62,500 nt of DNA, from positions 108,471 to 170,970 of the forward strand of contig CAUYUJ010017915.1 in the NCBI GenBank assembly GCA_963575745.1. The letters are read 5' to 3'. This document shows positions 43,461-53,904 of the stretch, one piece after another. The notes beneath the pieces are model-generated. The model searched no databases. It was not told the DNA's origin and saw only the letters and a program-made list of their open reading frames with translations. Every line of letters begins with the position of its first letter. Position 1 is the first letter of the stretch. The translations under genes were made by a program, and so were the position numbers. This stretch comes from Prorocentrum cordatum (Eukaryota; Sar; Dinophyceae; Prorocentrales; Prorocentraceae).

Positions 43461-44705
43461 ATGATTCTGGAGGTTTGTTTGGGGCACCTGATACTGGGCC
43501 TCGGGGGCGGTCGTATCGAGGGCCTCGACGACGGGCCGCTGCTCGAACTTGTGATTGAGGTGCTCAGGGATCTTCGGGCGCAGGGCAGGTGGCAGGCGGC
43601 AGCGGGTCTCGCGGGCGTGGTCGCAGGCGGGTGCCCGACCCAGGACAGGCTCTTCCAGGGCAGGGGGGTGGTGGACAACAGGTGCATGCTGTGCATGAGC
43701 GACGTTGGGGCATCTCTGCATGGGTTCAGATGCCCTGCCCATTGGCCGCGAATTCGAGATCTAGACGTTCAGGAGCTTCCGGATGTACCTGTTTTGCCGG
43801 GCACGGATATGCTCCACCACGCGAGGGCGCCATTCCCGAGCGCGGCGTGCACGCGGCCCACGCCGTGCCAACAGGCAGGATTTCGATGGGACGTGGTCCC
43901 GCCCAACGGTGTACTCGACAAGCGAGTGTGCATAGACGGGTCGGGCTATGATCCGGATCAGCCTTCTCTTGCCAGATCAGGGTGGGCAGTGGTCTCGGTC
44001 GCGGAGAGCGGACTTGTTGTCGGGGCTGCGCACGGCCCGCTGCCGCATGCGGTACAACTCGCAGGAGCAGGAGAGGTTCATGCTTTCAGGATGGCGTTGA
44101 GGTTGGCGGGCCCACCGGGGCTCGAAATCGTCGCTGGCTGCAAGATGGTAGAAGATGTTTGGGGGTTCGGGCCAGAGCAGGACCTTGAGGATATCGTGTA
44201 TTCCGAGATTTGTAAGGAGATTTTCGACATGTCAGAGGTCATCGGACGTGAGCTGATTTCAGTAAGTAGGGATCGGTCTCACCTCTCCCTCGGCCAGGCC
44301 CGTAGGCGAGGAGCTAGCGAGCGGGCGTGGAAAGGCAGCGAGCGAGCCGACGAGCTAGCCAAGCTTGGGGCCCAGGCGAATCCCACCAACCTACTAATTC
44401 AAGCTCAGCTCGCGCGCAGTAGTAGTCTTGTTAAGCACTCGGCCTGGATGATAGCTGAAAGTATGAGTGATTTGTCTGCCATGGATTTTTCACTTGTTAC
44501 CAGACATAAGAGGCCGCGCAGGCCCAAACCCCAGATTTTACAACTTTTTCCCGAGCCCAACGGGCACATAATTGAGAAGGCAGGTAAGCAGCACAGCTGT
44601 GCGACCTGCGGCGAGAGAGGCCGCTCCAGGACGCATATTGCTTTCACGCCTTGCGACGGTCCGCCGAGAGTTGCGAGGACGGCTCAGAGGAGCCACAGGC
44701 TCTGA
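43461..44705 (+). pseudogene. LINE-1 C-terminal region: zinc knuckle and RNase H
   Basis: A 414-codon frame. CMLCMSDVGASLHGFRCPAH forms a Cys/His knuckle. The RNase H domain follows: VCIDGSGYDPDQP (first Asp), GAGEVHAFRMAL (Glu), EIVAGCKMVEDV where the usual catalytic T-D-C is A-G-C, and GSERADELAKLGA (final Asp helix). One of four metal-binding residues is therefore missing. CATCGERGR near the end may be a second finger. It ends at a TGA. Confidence 0.75.
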
Positions 44706-44989
44706 CTGGGCGGGGGTAGGGTGGTGTGGTGTTCGTGTTGTGGCGCTTTCGGGTCCGCTCGGTCTCGGCTCCTAGGGGCCCCTCGTGAGAAAGGTCCTCG
44801 CAACCGTGCTGCCGCGCATAGTCTTCGACTTTTCAGGAATGGGATCGACCCCAGCTCAGGAGCGAGCTTTGGGAGGTCATCCCCGTTGAAATGGTCGGTT
44901 CACGCGGGTTGGACGCCCGCCACCGCCTGACCCCATTCTTTGTCCTTGCCATCGGTCATGTTTTTTTGGTTGCCTTATCGCTCAGCGGT

Positions 44990-45791
44990 AACGGACAGCC
45001 ACAGAGCCAATAGGAGCCAATAGGAGGAGCAGGAGGAGGAGAAGGAGGAGGAGGAGGAGAAGCGTTTGTATCGCTTGTCGATCCAAGCGTGCCCTCTCTC
45101 GCATGCCCCTCGGGAGGACCAGTTCTGAGGCCCGCGTGGCGACCACCAGTCCGGGCCTGCCCCCCCCCCTCGCCCCACTCTGCCCTCTAAGGCTCTACGG
45201 GAGCACGGGAGGCGCGGGGAGGTCAAAGGGTGTGTGTGTGTACGTTTGTGTGCGTTGTGGGCGGCAGCCTGGATCTCGCCCGATCCATTCAGGTAGAGAT
45301 GCGGCGGTCGGCGTGTTGGAGGCACGCATCGTTTCGACCACATCTGGGGCCGCGGAAGGGCCTCAGACCTTCGTGCTCCCCGCCCCCGCCCATGCGAACC
45401 GCGCCAGCGTCGAACATACAGGCCCGCGCGCACGGGTACACGCGCTTCGATTTGCAGGCGCTCGTTTCCCCTGGATGTCGCCGCCTGTGTGTGCATGTGT
45501 GTCTTGCCGGCCGCGCGTGCTTTCTAACTAGTTGCTTGGGGATGTTTTCCGCCGCGTCGCTGCGCGCGAGGCCGCGATCTCCAAAACGTGTGTGTGTGTG
45601 TGTGTGTTTGTGTGTGTGTGCATGTGTGTGTGCATGTGTGTGTACGTGTGTATATATATATATATATATATATACATGTGTGTGTGTGTGTGCGTGCATG
45701 CGTGCGTGCGTGCCTGCGTGCCAGCGTTTGCGTTTGCGTGTGTGTGGTGTGACTTTCACGCCTCGACGCTGCGCGCGAGGCCGCGGCGCCA

Positions 45792-45832
<41 letters not shown>

Positions 45833-45932
45833 GTATGTTTGTGTGTCTGTCTGTGTGTGCGTGTGGGCGTGCGTGTTTGCGTTCGTTCGTGCGTGCGTGC
45901 GTGCGTGCGTATGTGTGTGTGTGTGCGCGCGC

Positions 45933-45975
<43 letters not shown>

Positions 45976-46050
45976 TGTGTGTGGTGCGCGTATGTTGTGC
46001 GTGTGTGTGTGTGTGTGTGTGTCTGTGTTTGTGTGTGTGGCCTAATTATC
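44990..46050. repeat. (GT)n, (TGCG)n and (TA)n arrays
   Basis: Large GT-rich microsatellites at 45585-45720 and 45835-46040, (TA)n at 45650-45675 and 45790-45830. A duplicated block reading CGCTGCGCGCGAGGCCGCG occurs at 45557 and 45767. No gene seen. Confidence 0.85.
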
Positions 46051-46059
46051 CCGCCACCT

Positions 46060-46480
46060 TGCTCGGGTCGTGGACCAGAGACCTTGGGGTCTCTCGAGGG
46101 GCCTCTTGGGGTCGTCTTGACGGTGTCTTGCGGGCTTCCTTGTTGGCCTGGGGGCATGTTGGGTGCCTTTGGGGGCATCTCTGTGGCCTGCCGATGGTCT
46201 CGGGGGGGGCCTCTTGACGCCCTCGTGTGGACTTGGGGGGGTATGAAGGCGATCTTTGGGGGCTCTTGGGCCGTCTTGGACACTCGTGATTGTGAACTGC
46301 AAACATGCGCAAGTCATCTACATGCTTCCGGTCATTCAGTGGTTTTGGCTTCTGGAGGTCCCCAAGAGGGCCCCAGGACGGCCCCCTGGGACCATCCCAG
46401 GACATGTTGGATGTCAGAGCCTTGTGGAAAATCCAGGGCCTCGAGCAAAGTCCCGACCTACGCGAGCATAAGCGCTCGGA
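46060..46480 (+). repeat. Degenerate GGGCCTCTTGGGG minisatellite R5, locus 2
   Basis: Same vocabulary as 29635-30075 (GGGGCCTCTTGGGGTCGTC, TTGGGCCGTCTTGGAC), same orientation. Confidence 0.65.
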
Positions 46481-46959
46481 GATGCCGCAAGTTGGGCCTG
46501 GGTTGCACTAAAGCTACAGCTGGCACGTGGGTTCAGAACAGCCTTAGCTTTGGATGCGTACCCTTATGCTCTTCGTTTTTTGGCTGTCCGACTTTGGATG
46601 TTTCCTGGGCCTTCGGCCAAGGGGTTCGTGCTTTCAACCCGTGATCCTGTGACCATGTTTCGATTGTATTTGCGTGACTCCATATTGGGGACCAGGATAC
46701 CTGAGGGATCAGTGGGACCCGGAAGCGACAGGTCAGTGCTTTGCCCGTTCCGTTGCTGTTGCTGCTGCCGCTTCCAGCGCCAGTTTCCACCGTTTCTAGA
46801 AGCCGTTTTTTCCGGTTCTGGTTCCAGCTCAAAACCCAGAGCAGTTTTTCCACCGTTTCCAGGAGAGTTTTTGTTTGTTTCCATGTTCCAGAGACAGTGT
46901 TCTGACAGCAGGAAAAACGGCCTTGCCGTTTCTGGGTCACCCTCAGCCTGAGGGCATTT

Positions 46960-47110
46960 GAGTTACAGTCAACCCGCATAGTAAGGATGGGCAACCTTTC
47001 CAAGGCTGCCCTTGCGACCTTGCCGCCTCGGTCCATCCTTGGCCACTCTCGCCAGCCGCCCCCCGCTCGAGAAGCCTCGAGACGGCCTCACGAGGCTTCA
47101 TCGTGCCTCC
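46960..47110 (+). repeat. Interspersed repeat family R3, copy 2
   Basis: CAACCCGCATAGTAAGGATG, CCAAGGCTGCCCTTGC and GGCCACTCTCGCCAGCCG match 13610-13770 and 53905-53990. Confidence 0.65.
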
Positions 47111-47194
47111 TTCTGCTACGGGCAGACCTGCAGAAGCTCGCGGCATGCTGGCGGCTGTGGCTGTCGGGGTCGGTGCCCAGCTATTCTTTCGCTC

Positions 47195-47289
47195 CGAGGC
47201 AGGAATTCATACATGACCACCGCCTGGAGGATCACTTTTCGGGGACCCCGGCAGGCGGTGGATATGGATATGGATATGGATATGGATAT

Positions 47290-47337
<48 letters not shown>

Positions 47338-47463
47338 GGGCCCCTGGGGGCACTACATACATATAGTATATATATATATATATATGTATCCAAGTCCACC
47401 GCTCGCTGGGGCACCAGGACGTCGCTTCCCAGGCGGTGGCTATGGATAAGTCCCCGCCTCGCA
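47195..47463 (+). mobile_element. TIR/double-hairpin element family D, copy 2
   Basis: The left end CGAGGCAGGAATTCATACAT followed by GACCACCGCCTGG pairs with the right end CCAGGCGGTGGCTATGGATA, then GTCCCCGCCTCG. Two internal CCACCGC...GGCGGTGG hairpins give four arms. The centre has expanded into (GGATAT)n and (TA)n. Confidence 0.75.
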
Positions 47464-47661
47464 ACGTTTATGCCGTTTTTTTCTCCTCCAGCCACAGCGG
47501 CTGTGCTCGGCCACGCGCAGAGGGAGCAGGGGGAGGGGGGGAGGCTTCGCAGAGGCACCCCTACCTCTTAGGAGGCGCGGGCCCTGCTTGTAGATGCAGG
47601 GCCGGCACCTTTTAGGAAGCGGCCTCCTTCTAAGAAGTTTTTTTTCCCCCTCCCCCTACCC

Positions 47662-47821
47662 TTAAGTCGGGCGCGTCCCTCTCTACAGGGGGAATCTTCA
47701 AAATAGTAAAAAAATAGTCTGGGGACGATTCTCTGACTACTTTTGATCACTCTGGAGCATTTTTGCTGTATTTTTCATTCTTCCTCCAAAACCCCCCTGT
47801 AGGGGGACATGCCCGACGTAA
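47662..47821 (+). mobile_element. MITE-A copy 8, 160 bp
   Basis: TTAAGTCGGGCGCGTCCC left, GCCCGACGTAA right, GGGGACGATT inside. The left flank is CCCTACCC, the same octamer as at copy 6. The right flank is a (CCT)n tract, so the duplication is not preserved. Confidence 0.9.
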
Positions 47822-47910
47822 CCTCCTCCTCCTCTACCTCCTCCCCCTCCTCCTCCTCCTCCTCCTCCTCCTCCTCCTCCTCCTCCTCCTCCTCCTCCTC
47901 CTCCTCCTGC
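47822..47910. repeat. (CCT)n array
   Basis: TCC repeats abutting the right end of MITE-A copy 8. Confidence 0.95.
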
Positions 47911-48349
47911 CCCGCCCCCGCCTCGCACCCCGCGGCCCTGGCAGGGCACGTGGTACCGCGAGCGCGGGGCCGCCGCGCTGCTCCTCGTGGTCGCGGCCCA
48001 CGCGGCGGCCGCGGCCGCGGCGCGGCACGCGGCGCGCACGGGGAGCGGCTTCCCCCCCCCCCTCCCCGCCTGCCCGCGCGCCGTCGTCCTGGCATTCGTT
48101 CGGGCCTGTCCCCCCTGCATAGGGGGTGTTGGACGGAAGGAGGAAGAGACAGGCTTGAAGATGAAGGCCTTGGGGGGTAGAAGGTGGAGGAGGAGGAGGA
48201 TTAAGAGGAGGAGGAGGAGGAGGAGGAGGAGGAGGAGGAGGACGACGAAAAGGAACATGAGGAAACTGCTGCTGCTACTGCTGATGGCTGTACCCGTATT
48301 GCCACTGCTGCTACTACCACGACTATAATATTGGGGCAAATCGTGGTAT

Positions 48350-48870
48350 GTGTTACAGGAACCCGATGATCCCTCAGGACTCGTGAGGATTCCTTCGTAT
48401 TCCTTCGGGATCGCAGGAATCTGTAGTACTCCCTGGGATTTCATTGAATTCCAAAGGGTTCCTGTGGAATTCGGTGGATTCTTCCGGATTTCGCGGGACC
48501 CCCCAAAAAGAATTTCTAAATATTCAAAGGTTCGCCCTCTCAGGTCTCCTCAGGATCCCAGAGAGGAATCCATAGAATTTCTCAGGGCTCCTACAGATTC
48601 CCCTGGATTTCTCAGGGTTCTTCATGGATTCTTAGGCTGCCTCGGGCTCCTCCTGATTCCTGAGGATTCATCCAGATTCCTCAGGACCCCCGACAATTCA
48701 TCAGAACCCCGCGGGATTTCGCAGGGTTTCCACAGGATCGCTTCGAATTCTGAGGACTCGTTGAATTGTCTGCTATTCCGGAGGATTCCCAAGGATTCTT
48801 GCAGATTCTTCCGGATTTCGTTGCAATTTCCTTGGTGGTTTGCCTTGGCAACCAGGGGCGCTGCGATTCC
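48350..48870 (+). repeat. Degenerate GATTCCTCAGG minisatellite
   Basis: Words GGATTCC, CTCAGGA and AGGATTC recur with a loose spacing of about 15 bp. A 224-codon frame is open across it, explained by the multiple-of-three spacing. Confidence 0.7.
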
Positions 48871-48999
48871 CTTATTCCCTACCTGGGCTCTGCCTAGAAG
48901 GGTTCTTACTCTCTATCTTAAAGGGGCCGGGCAGTGGGGCCCGCCCCGGGCGGTTCCCCCGGCATCCGCCCCGCGGTTCCCCCAGTTACGTCCCCTTAG

Positions 49000-49556
49000 C
49001 TTAGCGTTGCTTATCTCATCTTAGCTTAGCTTATTCCATCTTAGCTTAGCTTAGCTTCATCTTAGTTCAGGTTTATCTTAGCTTAGCTTACCTTCATCTT
49101 AGCTTGGCTGAACTTTAGCATAGCAGAGCACAGCATAGCATCGCATTGCGTAGCATAGCATAGCGCCGCACATCATATCATAGCATAGCCCAGCATAGCA
49201 TAGCATAGCGCAGCATAGCATAGCATATCATAGCATAGCATAGCATAGCGCAGCACAGCACAGCATAGCACAGCGCAACATAGCATACCACATCATAGCA
49301 GAGCATAGCCTAGCATAGCATAGCGCAGCTTAGCATAGCATATACTAGCATATCATAGCTTAGCATAGCACAGCACACCATGGCATATCATGTACTTGCA
49401 TATCATAACGTATCATATCATATCATTTCATAGCGCAGTATATCATATCATACACAGCATAACATAGCATATCATACCATATCATAGCATAGCGCAGCAT
49501 GGCATAGCATGGCATGTCATGGCATGGCATAGCATAGCATAGCATAGAATAGCCAC
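49000..49556. repeat. (AGCAT)n pentanucleotide array
   Basis: AGCTT repeats (49000-49110) grade into AGCAT repeats with GC/AT variants for about 550 bp. The pentamer keeps a stop codon in many frames (TAG). Confidence 0.93.
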
Positions 49557-49739
49557 TAATGCTGCTTTCCTAGGGGCTCCAACTTCTAGGTAGGGTCGCA
49601 CTAGGGTAATTGAATTTTCCTATTCGATTCGATTTCCCAACCCTCCTGTGGTGTTGGGTCCTCGTTTTGAGGAGAGCGCCCTGCGTCCTTCTACTCTTCT
49701 CTTCTCATCTTCCTCCCCCTCCTCCTTTCTCGCCCTCCG

Positions 49740-50720
49740 CCCTCCCATGTTGGCACACCGCTGACACGTTTCGTAGCCACATAGGGAGCTCCACCCAAGG
49801 CCCAAATGGTGCCGCCCGCACGCGTCCCCGCCACCCATGTCGGCACCCCCCCCGCACGGTAGGCCCAAATGATGCAGCCCGCAACACCCGCCCCCGCCAC
49901 ACATTGCGGCACACCTCTCACACGTTTCGTTGCCACATAGGTCGCTTCACCCAAGGCCCAAATGGTGTCGCCTGCATGAGCCCCCGCCACCCATGTCGGC
50001 ATACCCCTCACACGCTTCGTGGCCTCATTGGGAGCTCCACCCAAGGCCCAAATGGTGCCGCCCGCATGCGTCCGTGCCCTTTATTTCGGCACACCCTTCA
50101 CGCGCTTCGTGGCCCCATCGGGAGCTCCACCCACGGCCCATATTGTGCCGCCCGCATGCGTCCCCGCCGCCCATGTCCGCACACCCCTTACACGTTCCGT
50201 GGCTACATAGGGAGCTCCTCCCGAGGCCCACATGGTGTCGCCCGCATGCGTCCCTGTCACCGATTTCGGCATACCCATCACACGTTTCGTGGCCCCGTAG
50301 GGAGCTCCACCGAAGGCCCAAATGGTGCCGCCCGCATGCGTCCCCGTAAGTCTTGTGGGGACAACCCCTCACACGCTCCGTGGCCCCATAGAGCCAGAGA
50401 GAGCCCCACCCAAGGCCCACATGAAGCCGCCAGCATGCAATTTCGGCACACCCATTGCACGCTCAATGGCCACATTGGTGGCCCCACCCAAGGCTCAACA
50501 ACTGCAGCCCGCATGCTTCCCAGCCGTTTAGACCCCTCACACGTTTCGTGGCCCCAAAGGGAGCTCCACCCACGGCCCCAATGTTACCGTCCGCATGTGC
50601 CCCCGCCACCAATTCTGGCTGCGGCCCTGCCAACCATTCTCGCACACCCCTCACACGTTTCGTGGCCACGTAGGGAGCCCCGAAGGCCCACATGGTGCCG
50701 CCCGCATGCGTCCCCGCAGC
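49740..50720 (+). repeat. 90-bp satellite, array 2 (about 11 units)
   Basis: CCCGCATGCGTCCCCGCC, CGGCACACCCCTCACACG and GGGAGCTCCACCCAAGGCCC recur at about 88-91 bp. It is array 1 in the opposite orientation. A plus-strand frame from about 49610 to 50764 stays open and reads 30-residue repeats with cores such as IGSSTQGPNGAARMRP, the same phase that is open in array 1. Confidence 0.93.
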
Positions 50721-50759
50721 ATACGTTGTGCAGCTTCTATTGTACACTGTATGGTGTAC

Positions 50760-51250
50760 ACTAGATGTGGTGCACTATGTATAGATATACAGTGCAATCC
50801 TTGTGGTGACATCTACGTGGTACAAGAGATGCTGTGCAGTGTATGTGAACAACCCATATGATGTACCATATGTGATGCAATCTAAAGTTTCCAATTTATG
50901 TGGCGCTATTTGGTACAATCGCAGTGGTGGAATGTTTGTGGTGCAATCTATGCTGTGCAATGCAATGCAAAACATACAATATAATGCAAAGTGCGGTGGC
51001 GACGAGGCCACGATTGAGCGGCGACGGCGGCCATATAGCCGCCAGACCGACGCACAGGCCCAGACGATGGGCGGCGACGGGGCGGCGACGGCGAGCACAT
51101 AGCCGCCAGGCCGACGCAAAGTCAAGCAACGCAAAACAACACAACACGACACAAGGCAAACCAATGCAATGCAGATCAATGCAATGTAATGCGAACCAAT
51201 GCAATTCAAAACAATGCAATGCAAACCAATGTAAGCAACGCAACGCAATC
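50760..51250. repeat. Degenerate (TGCAA)n/(GGTGCAAT)n tract
   Basis: GTGGTGCAATCTATG-like words, then AATGCAATGC and ACAACACGAC repeats. Interrupted at 51000-51115 by units of the 75-bp satellite. Confidence 0.65.
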
Positions 51251-51430
51251 TATGTGGTGCAATCTAACAGCGGCAGCATGAGGCGACGGCGCCGACGGGG
51301 CGGCGACGGCGACAACACAGCCGCCAGACCGACGCACAGGCGCAGACCGATGGGGCGCGACGAGCGGCGACGGGGCTGCGACGGCGACAACATAGCCACC
51401 AGACCGACGCGCAGGCGCAGTTCCTTATTC
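51000..51430 (-). repeat. 75-bp satellite, array 2
   Basis: GGCGGCGACGGGGCGGCGAC with GCCGCCAGACCGACGCACAG units in two blocks (51000-51115, 51275-51425), inverted relative to 16500-16720. Confidence 0.78.
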
Positions 51431-51495
51431 CAGAAGTAAGGACCCCGAAGTGCAAGCAGTGTTTGCGGAATATCCTTTGTCGATCCCTCTCTCTC

Positions 51496-51533
<38 letters not shown>

Positions 51534-51611
51534 CGTGTATTTATATATATCTATATGCATTCCATCAAACAAAGCTCCACATCTGATTAACCAAGGTAGT
51601 GATCGAAATGC

Positions 51612-51837
51612 AGCCCCGAGGATGCCATCGTCGAGGAGAGTGCAGGCTGCTGCGGGTAAGTGGCTGGACGACGGGGCGAAACACGAACCCGAGCCCGACT
51701 GCGAGCCGCAGCACAGCGTGCTGCAGCCGGAGACCGAGCCGTCGCCCGGCGTGACGCCCCTTGGGTCCAAGAGGACCTCCTTCAAGCGCAGCAGCTTCGG
51801 GAAGCGCAGCAACTGCGAGGAGCGCGGGGCCGAATAA
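51612..51837 (+). CDS. Candidate terminal exon, charged C-terminal tail
   Basis: Almost every codon ends in G or C. The frame reads AAAGKWLDDGAKHEPEPDCE, a Pro/Glu-rich middle, then KRTSFKRSSFGKRSNCEERG and a TAA at 51835-51837. Acceptor ATGCAG ending 51611 or GTGCAG ending 51645. No domain recognised; it could be a cytoplasmic tail. Confidence 0.42.
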
Positions 51838-52169
51838 TTGCATGGGGGGGTGCAGCAGCCGAGGGCAGCTCATGGGGAGGGGAGAAGGCGGCGGAGGAGA
51901 AGGGGGAGGAGATAGGGGGAAGAGGAGGAAGGTGGGGGGGGGCTAGGGGGGCGCGCAAGGAGGAAGAAGAGGAGCAGGATCAGGGGGTGAGCAGGAGCAG
52001 GAGGAGGAGGAGGAAGAGGAGGAGGAGGAGGGGAAGGACAAGACGAAACGGTGGAAGATCATTATTGATGCGTCGCGTATCCGCATCAGTTCTTCCAGAA
52101 ATGAAGCACAGGCGTGTTGCCCTGATCAACGAGGCGCAAGCGCTGCCCAAAAGGATCTGTGGGAATCCG

Positions 52170-52440
52170 AATCCCGGCGACTACGGAGGAGCCCATGCAG
52201 CACAGCATCCATGTCATCAATAATCGATGCGAAAGCGAGTTATCTTGGGTGCCTCGTGGAGGCCTCACATGAGCAGCCAGCGGGCCATCCAGACACCGTT
52301 CCCATGCGTGTAGCTCAAGGAAAAAACGTGATAGCATGCAGTGCACATCCGCCCAGAGAGTGTGTTGGGGAACCGGTTCCTGCCTACGACTGGGGAGCCC
52401 ATGCAGCAAAGCATCCATGTCACCCAGAACAGGTGACCAG
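52170..52440 (+). repeat. Direct repeat GGAGCCCATGCAGCA
   Basis: GGAGCCCATGCAGCACAGCA and its near-copy, each followed by TCCATGTCA, occur about 205 bp apart. Confidence 0.75.
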
Positions 52441-52469
52441 GCAAGTTTAGAAACTGCGTAGAGGCGGGG

Positions 52470-53300
52470 CGGGGATGAGGAGGAGGAGGAGGAGGAGGAG
52501 GAGGAGGAGGAGGACCAGTGTAAACCCAAGAGTAATCAACGATGTTGGAGTAAACCTTCCCTTCCAAGCTCCCTCTTCATAGGCTCCTACGGGGGTTCAC
52601 TTCAACTGAGGGAACTGCCTTGTTGGAAGACAACCGTTTGAAAACCCTGAAGCATGCCAAAACGTATTCTTCGGACCTCAACGCCACGGATCAACCTGAC
52701 AGTTGCGTCTTGACGATCCTGCATCGTGCCAGAATTAATCGTGACAGTTGCATCCTGCATCGATCCTGCATCGTGACAGGAGCATCGATCCTGCATCGAT
52801 CCTGCATCGTGACAGTTGCATCCTGCATCCTTGGGGTTTTCAACACCGCGAATCAACGTAATTGTTGCGCCCTCAAAATCCTGAATCTTTCCAGAGCATC
52901 ATCTCTTGTACGCTGACCATGGGAATCCGTGAGACTCTTGCAACTCTTACAAATAAATGTGCGCGGCGCCCAGGCGAAAGCCACATTTTGAAAACGAGCC
53001 GCCCTCAATCCGTGAAATTCTTGCAACAGAACGAGTGTGCGCGGCGCTAAGGTGAGAGCCGCATTTTGATAACGAGCAGCCCTCAATCCGGAAGCTCTTG
53101 CAATGTTTTAAACCGAATGTGCCTGGCGCTAATGCGAGAGCCACATTTTGAAAACGATCCGCCTACTATCTGTGAAACGGTGGCCAAGTTCTAAGATCCA
53201 GGGTCATATAAATGGTGAGGAAGTCTCAGGCGAAACGCCTGCCCCGCCCTTTCGACCGGCCTCGGAGTGTGACAGGGAGAGATTGTTTATAAGGAAATTG
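52470..53300 (+). repeat. Repeat IR800, left copy
   Basis: From a (GGA)n edge: GACCAGTGTAAACCC, CTCCCTCTTCATAGGC, GGAAGACAACCGTTTGAAAA, a (CATCCTGCATCGTGACAG)n expansion (52720-52830), three 83-bp tandem units with GTGCGCGGCGC and GAGAGCCACATTTTGAAAAC, then GTGAGGAAGTCTCAGGCGAAACG, TATAAGGAAA and another (GGA)n. All blocks recur in reverse order and strand at 61670-62455. Confidence 0.88.
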
Positions 53301-53307
53301 AATGTGG

Positions 53308-53450
53308 GAGGAGGAGGAGGAGGAGGAGGAGGAGGAGGAGGAGGAGAAGCATGGGGAGAAGGAGGACTGAGAGGAGGAGGTGGAGGAGGAGAAGGAGGAG
53401 GAGGAGGGACATGATAATGATGATGAGGAGGAGGCGGAGGAGGAGCCTGA
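53308..53450. repeat. (GGA)n array
   Basis: Follows the inner end of IR800, as a purine-rich tail also does at 2275 and at 61620-61670 (reverse). Confidence 0.93.
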
Positions 53451-53549
53451 GGCCTTCTTGGGTTCCTCGTTTTGAGAACCTCTCGGATGCCTGCTGGCTC
53501 GTTTTGGGGGGTCATGGGGGGGCGCGAGGCAAGTCGGGCGTTGCGTGAT

Positions 53550-53785
53550 TCTAGGCCTCCTGGATGGGCTCGGCGTAGATGGGGTCGGAGGATCGCGCCG
53601 CATCGCCGATGCATCGACGATGCGGCTCGATGTGGAGCCCGTGTCTCGCCACGCCGACGTCGCCGATGCATCGCCGACGTCGCCGATGCATCGCCGATAC
53701 ATCCCCGATGCCTCGCCGATGCATTGGCGATGCGGCGCGATCCTCCGACCCCATTTACTCGGACCCATTTTAGGAGGCCTCTAGT
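53550..53785. mobile_element. Foldback element with GCATCGGCGAT core
   Basis: The left arm ATGGGGTCGGAGGATCGCGC (then CGCATCGCCGATGCATCG) is matched exactly, apart from one base, by the inverted right arm ending CGCGATCCTCCGACCCCAT. The outer flanks AGGCCTCCTGGATGGG and CCCATTTTAGGAGGCCT also pair. The centre is short CGATGCATCGCCGA repeats. Confidence 0.88.
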
Positions 53786-53904
53786 TATGGGGGGGGGCGA
53801 TACATCGGGGGGGAGGAGAGAGAGGTGCACCCTCCGTGCCCGAACTGGGGCCCCATTGGGGAACAAGAGGGGCACGATGGGTAGTGCACGCCTCTCTCCC
53901 TCCA

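Larger units (their letters stand above)
39205..44960 (+). mobile_element. Non-LTR retrotransposon LINE-1, decayed, SL-tagged
   Basis: Order on the plus strand: SL relics, ORF1 with zinc finger and coiled coil, endonuclease/exonuclease/phosphatase domain, reverse transcriptase, CCHC-like knuckle and RNase H. The reading frame changes at least six times and several catalytic residues are lost, so the copy is dead. No poly-A or target duplication was identified; the 3' limit is approximate. Domain order with a C-terminal RNase H is that of the RNase H-bearing LINE clades. Confidence 0.85.

Noticed and set aside
48254-48330. Short Leu-rich peptide resembling a signal peptide
   Set aside because: Generated by CTG/CTA repeats and ends after about 23 codons.
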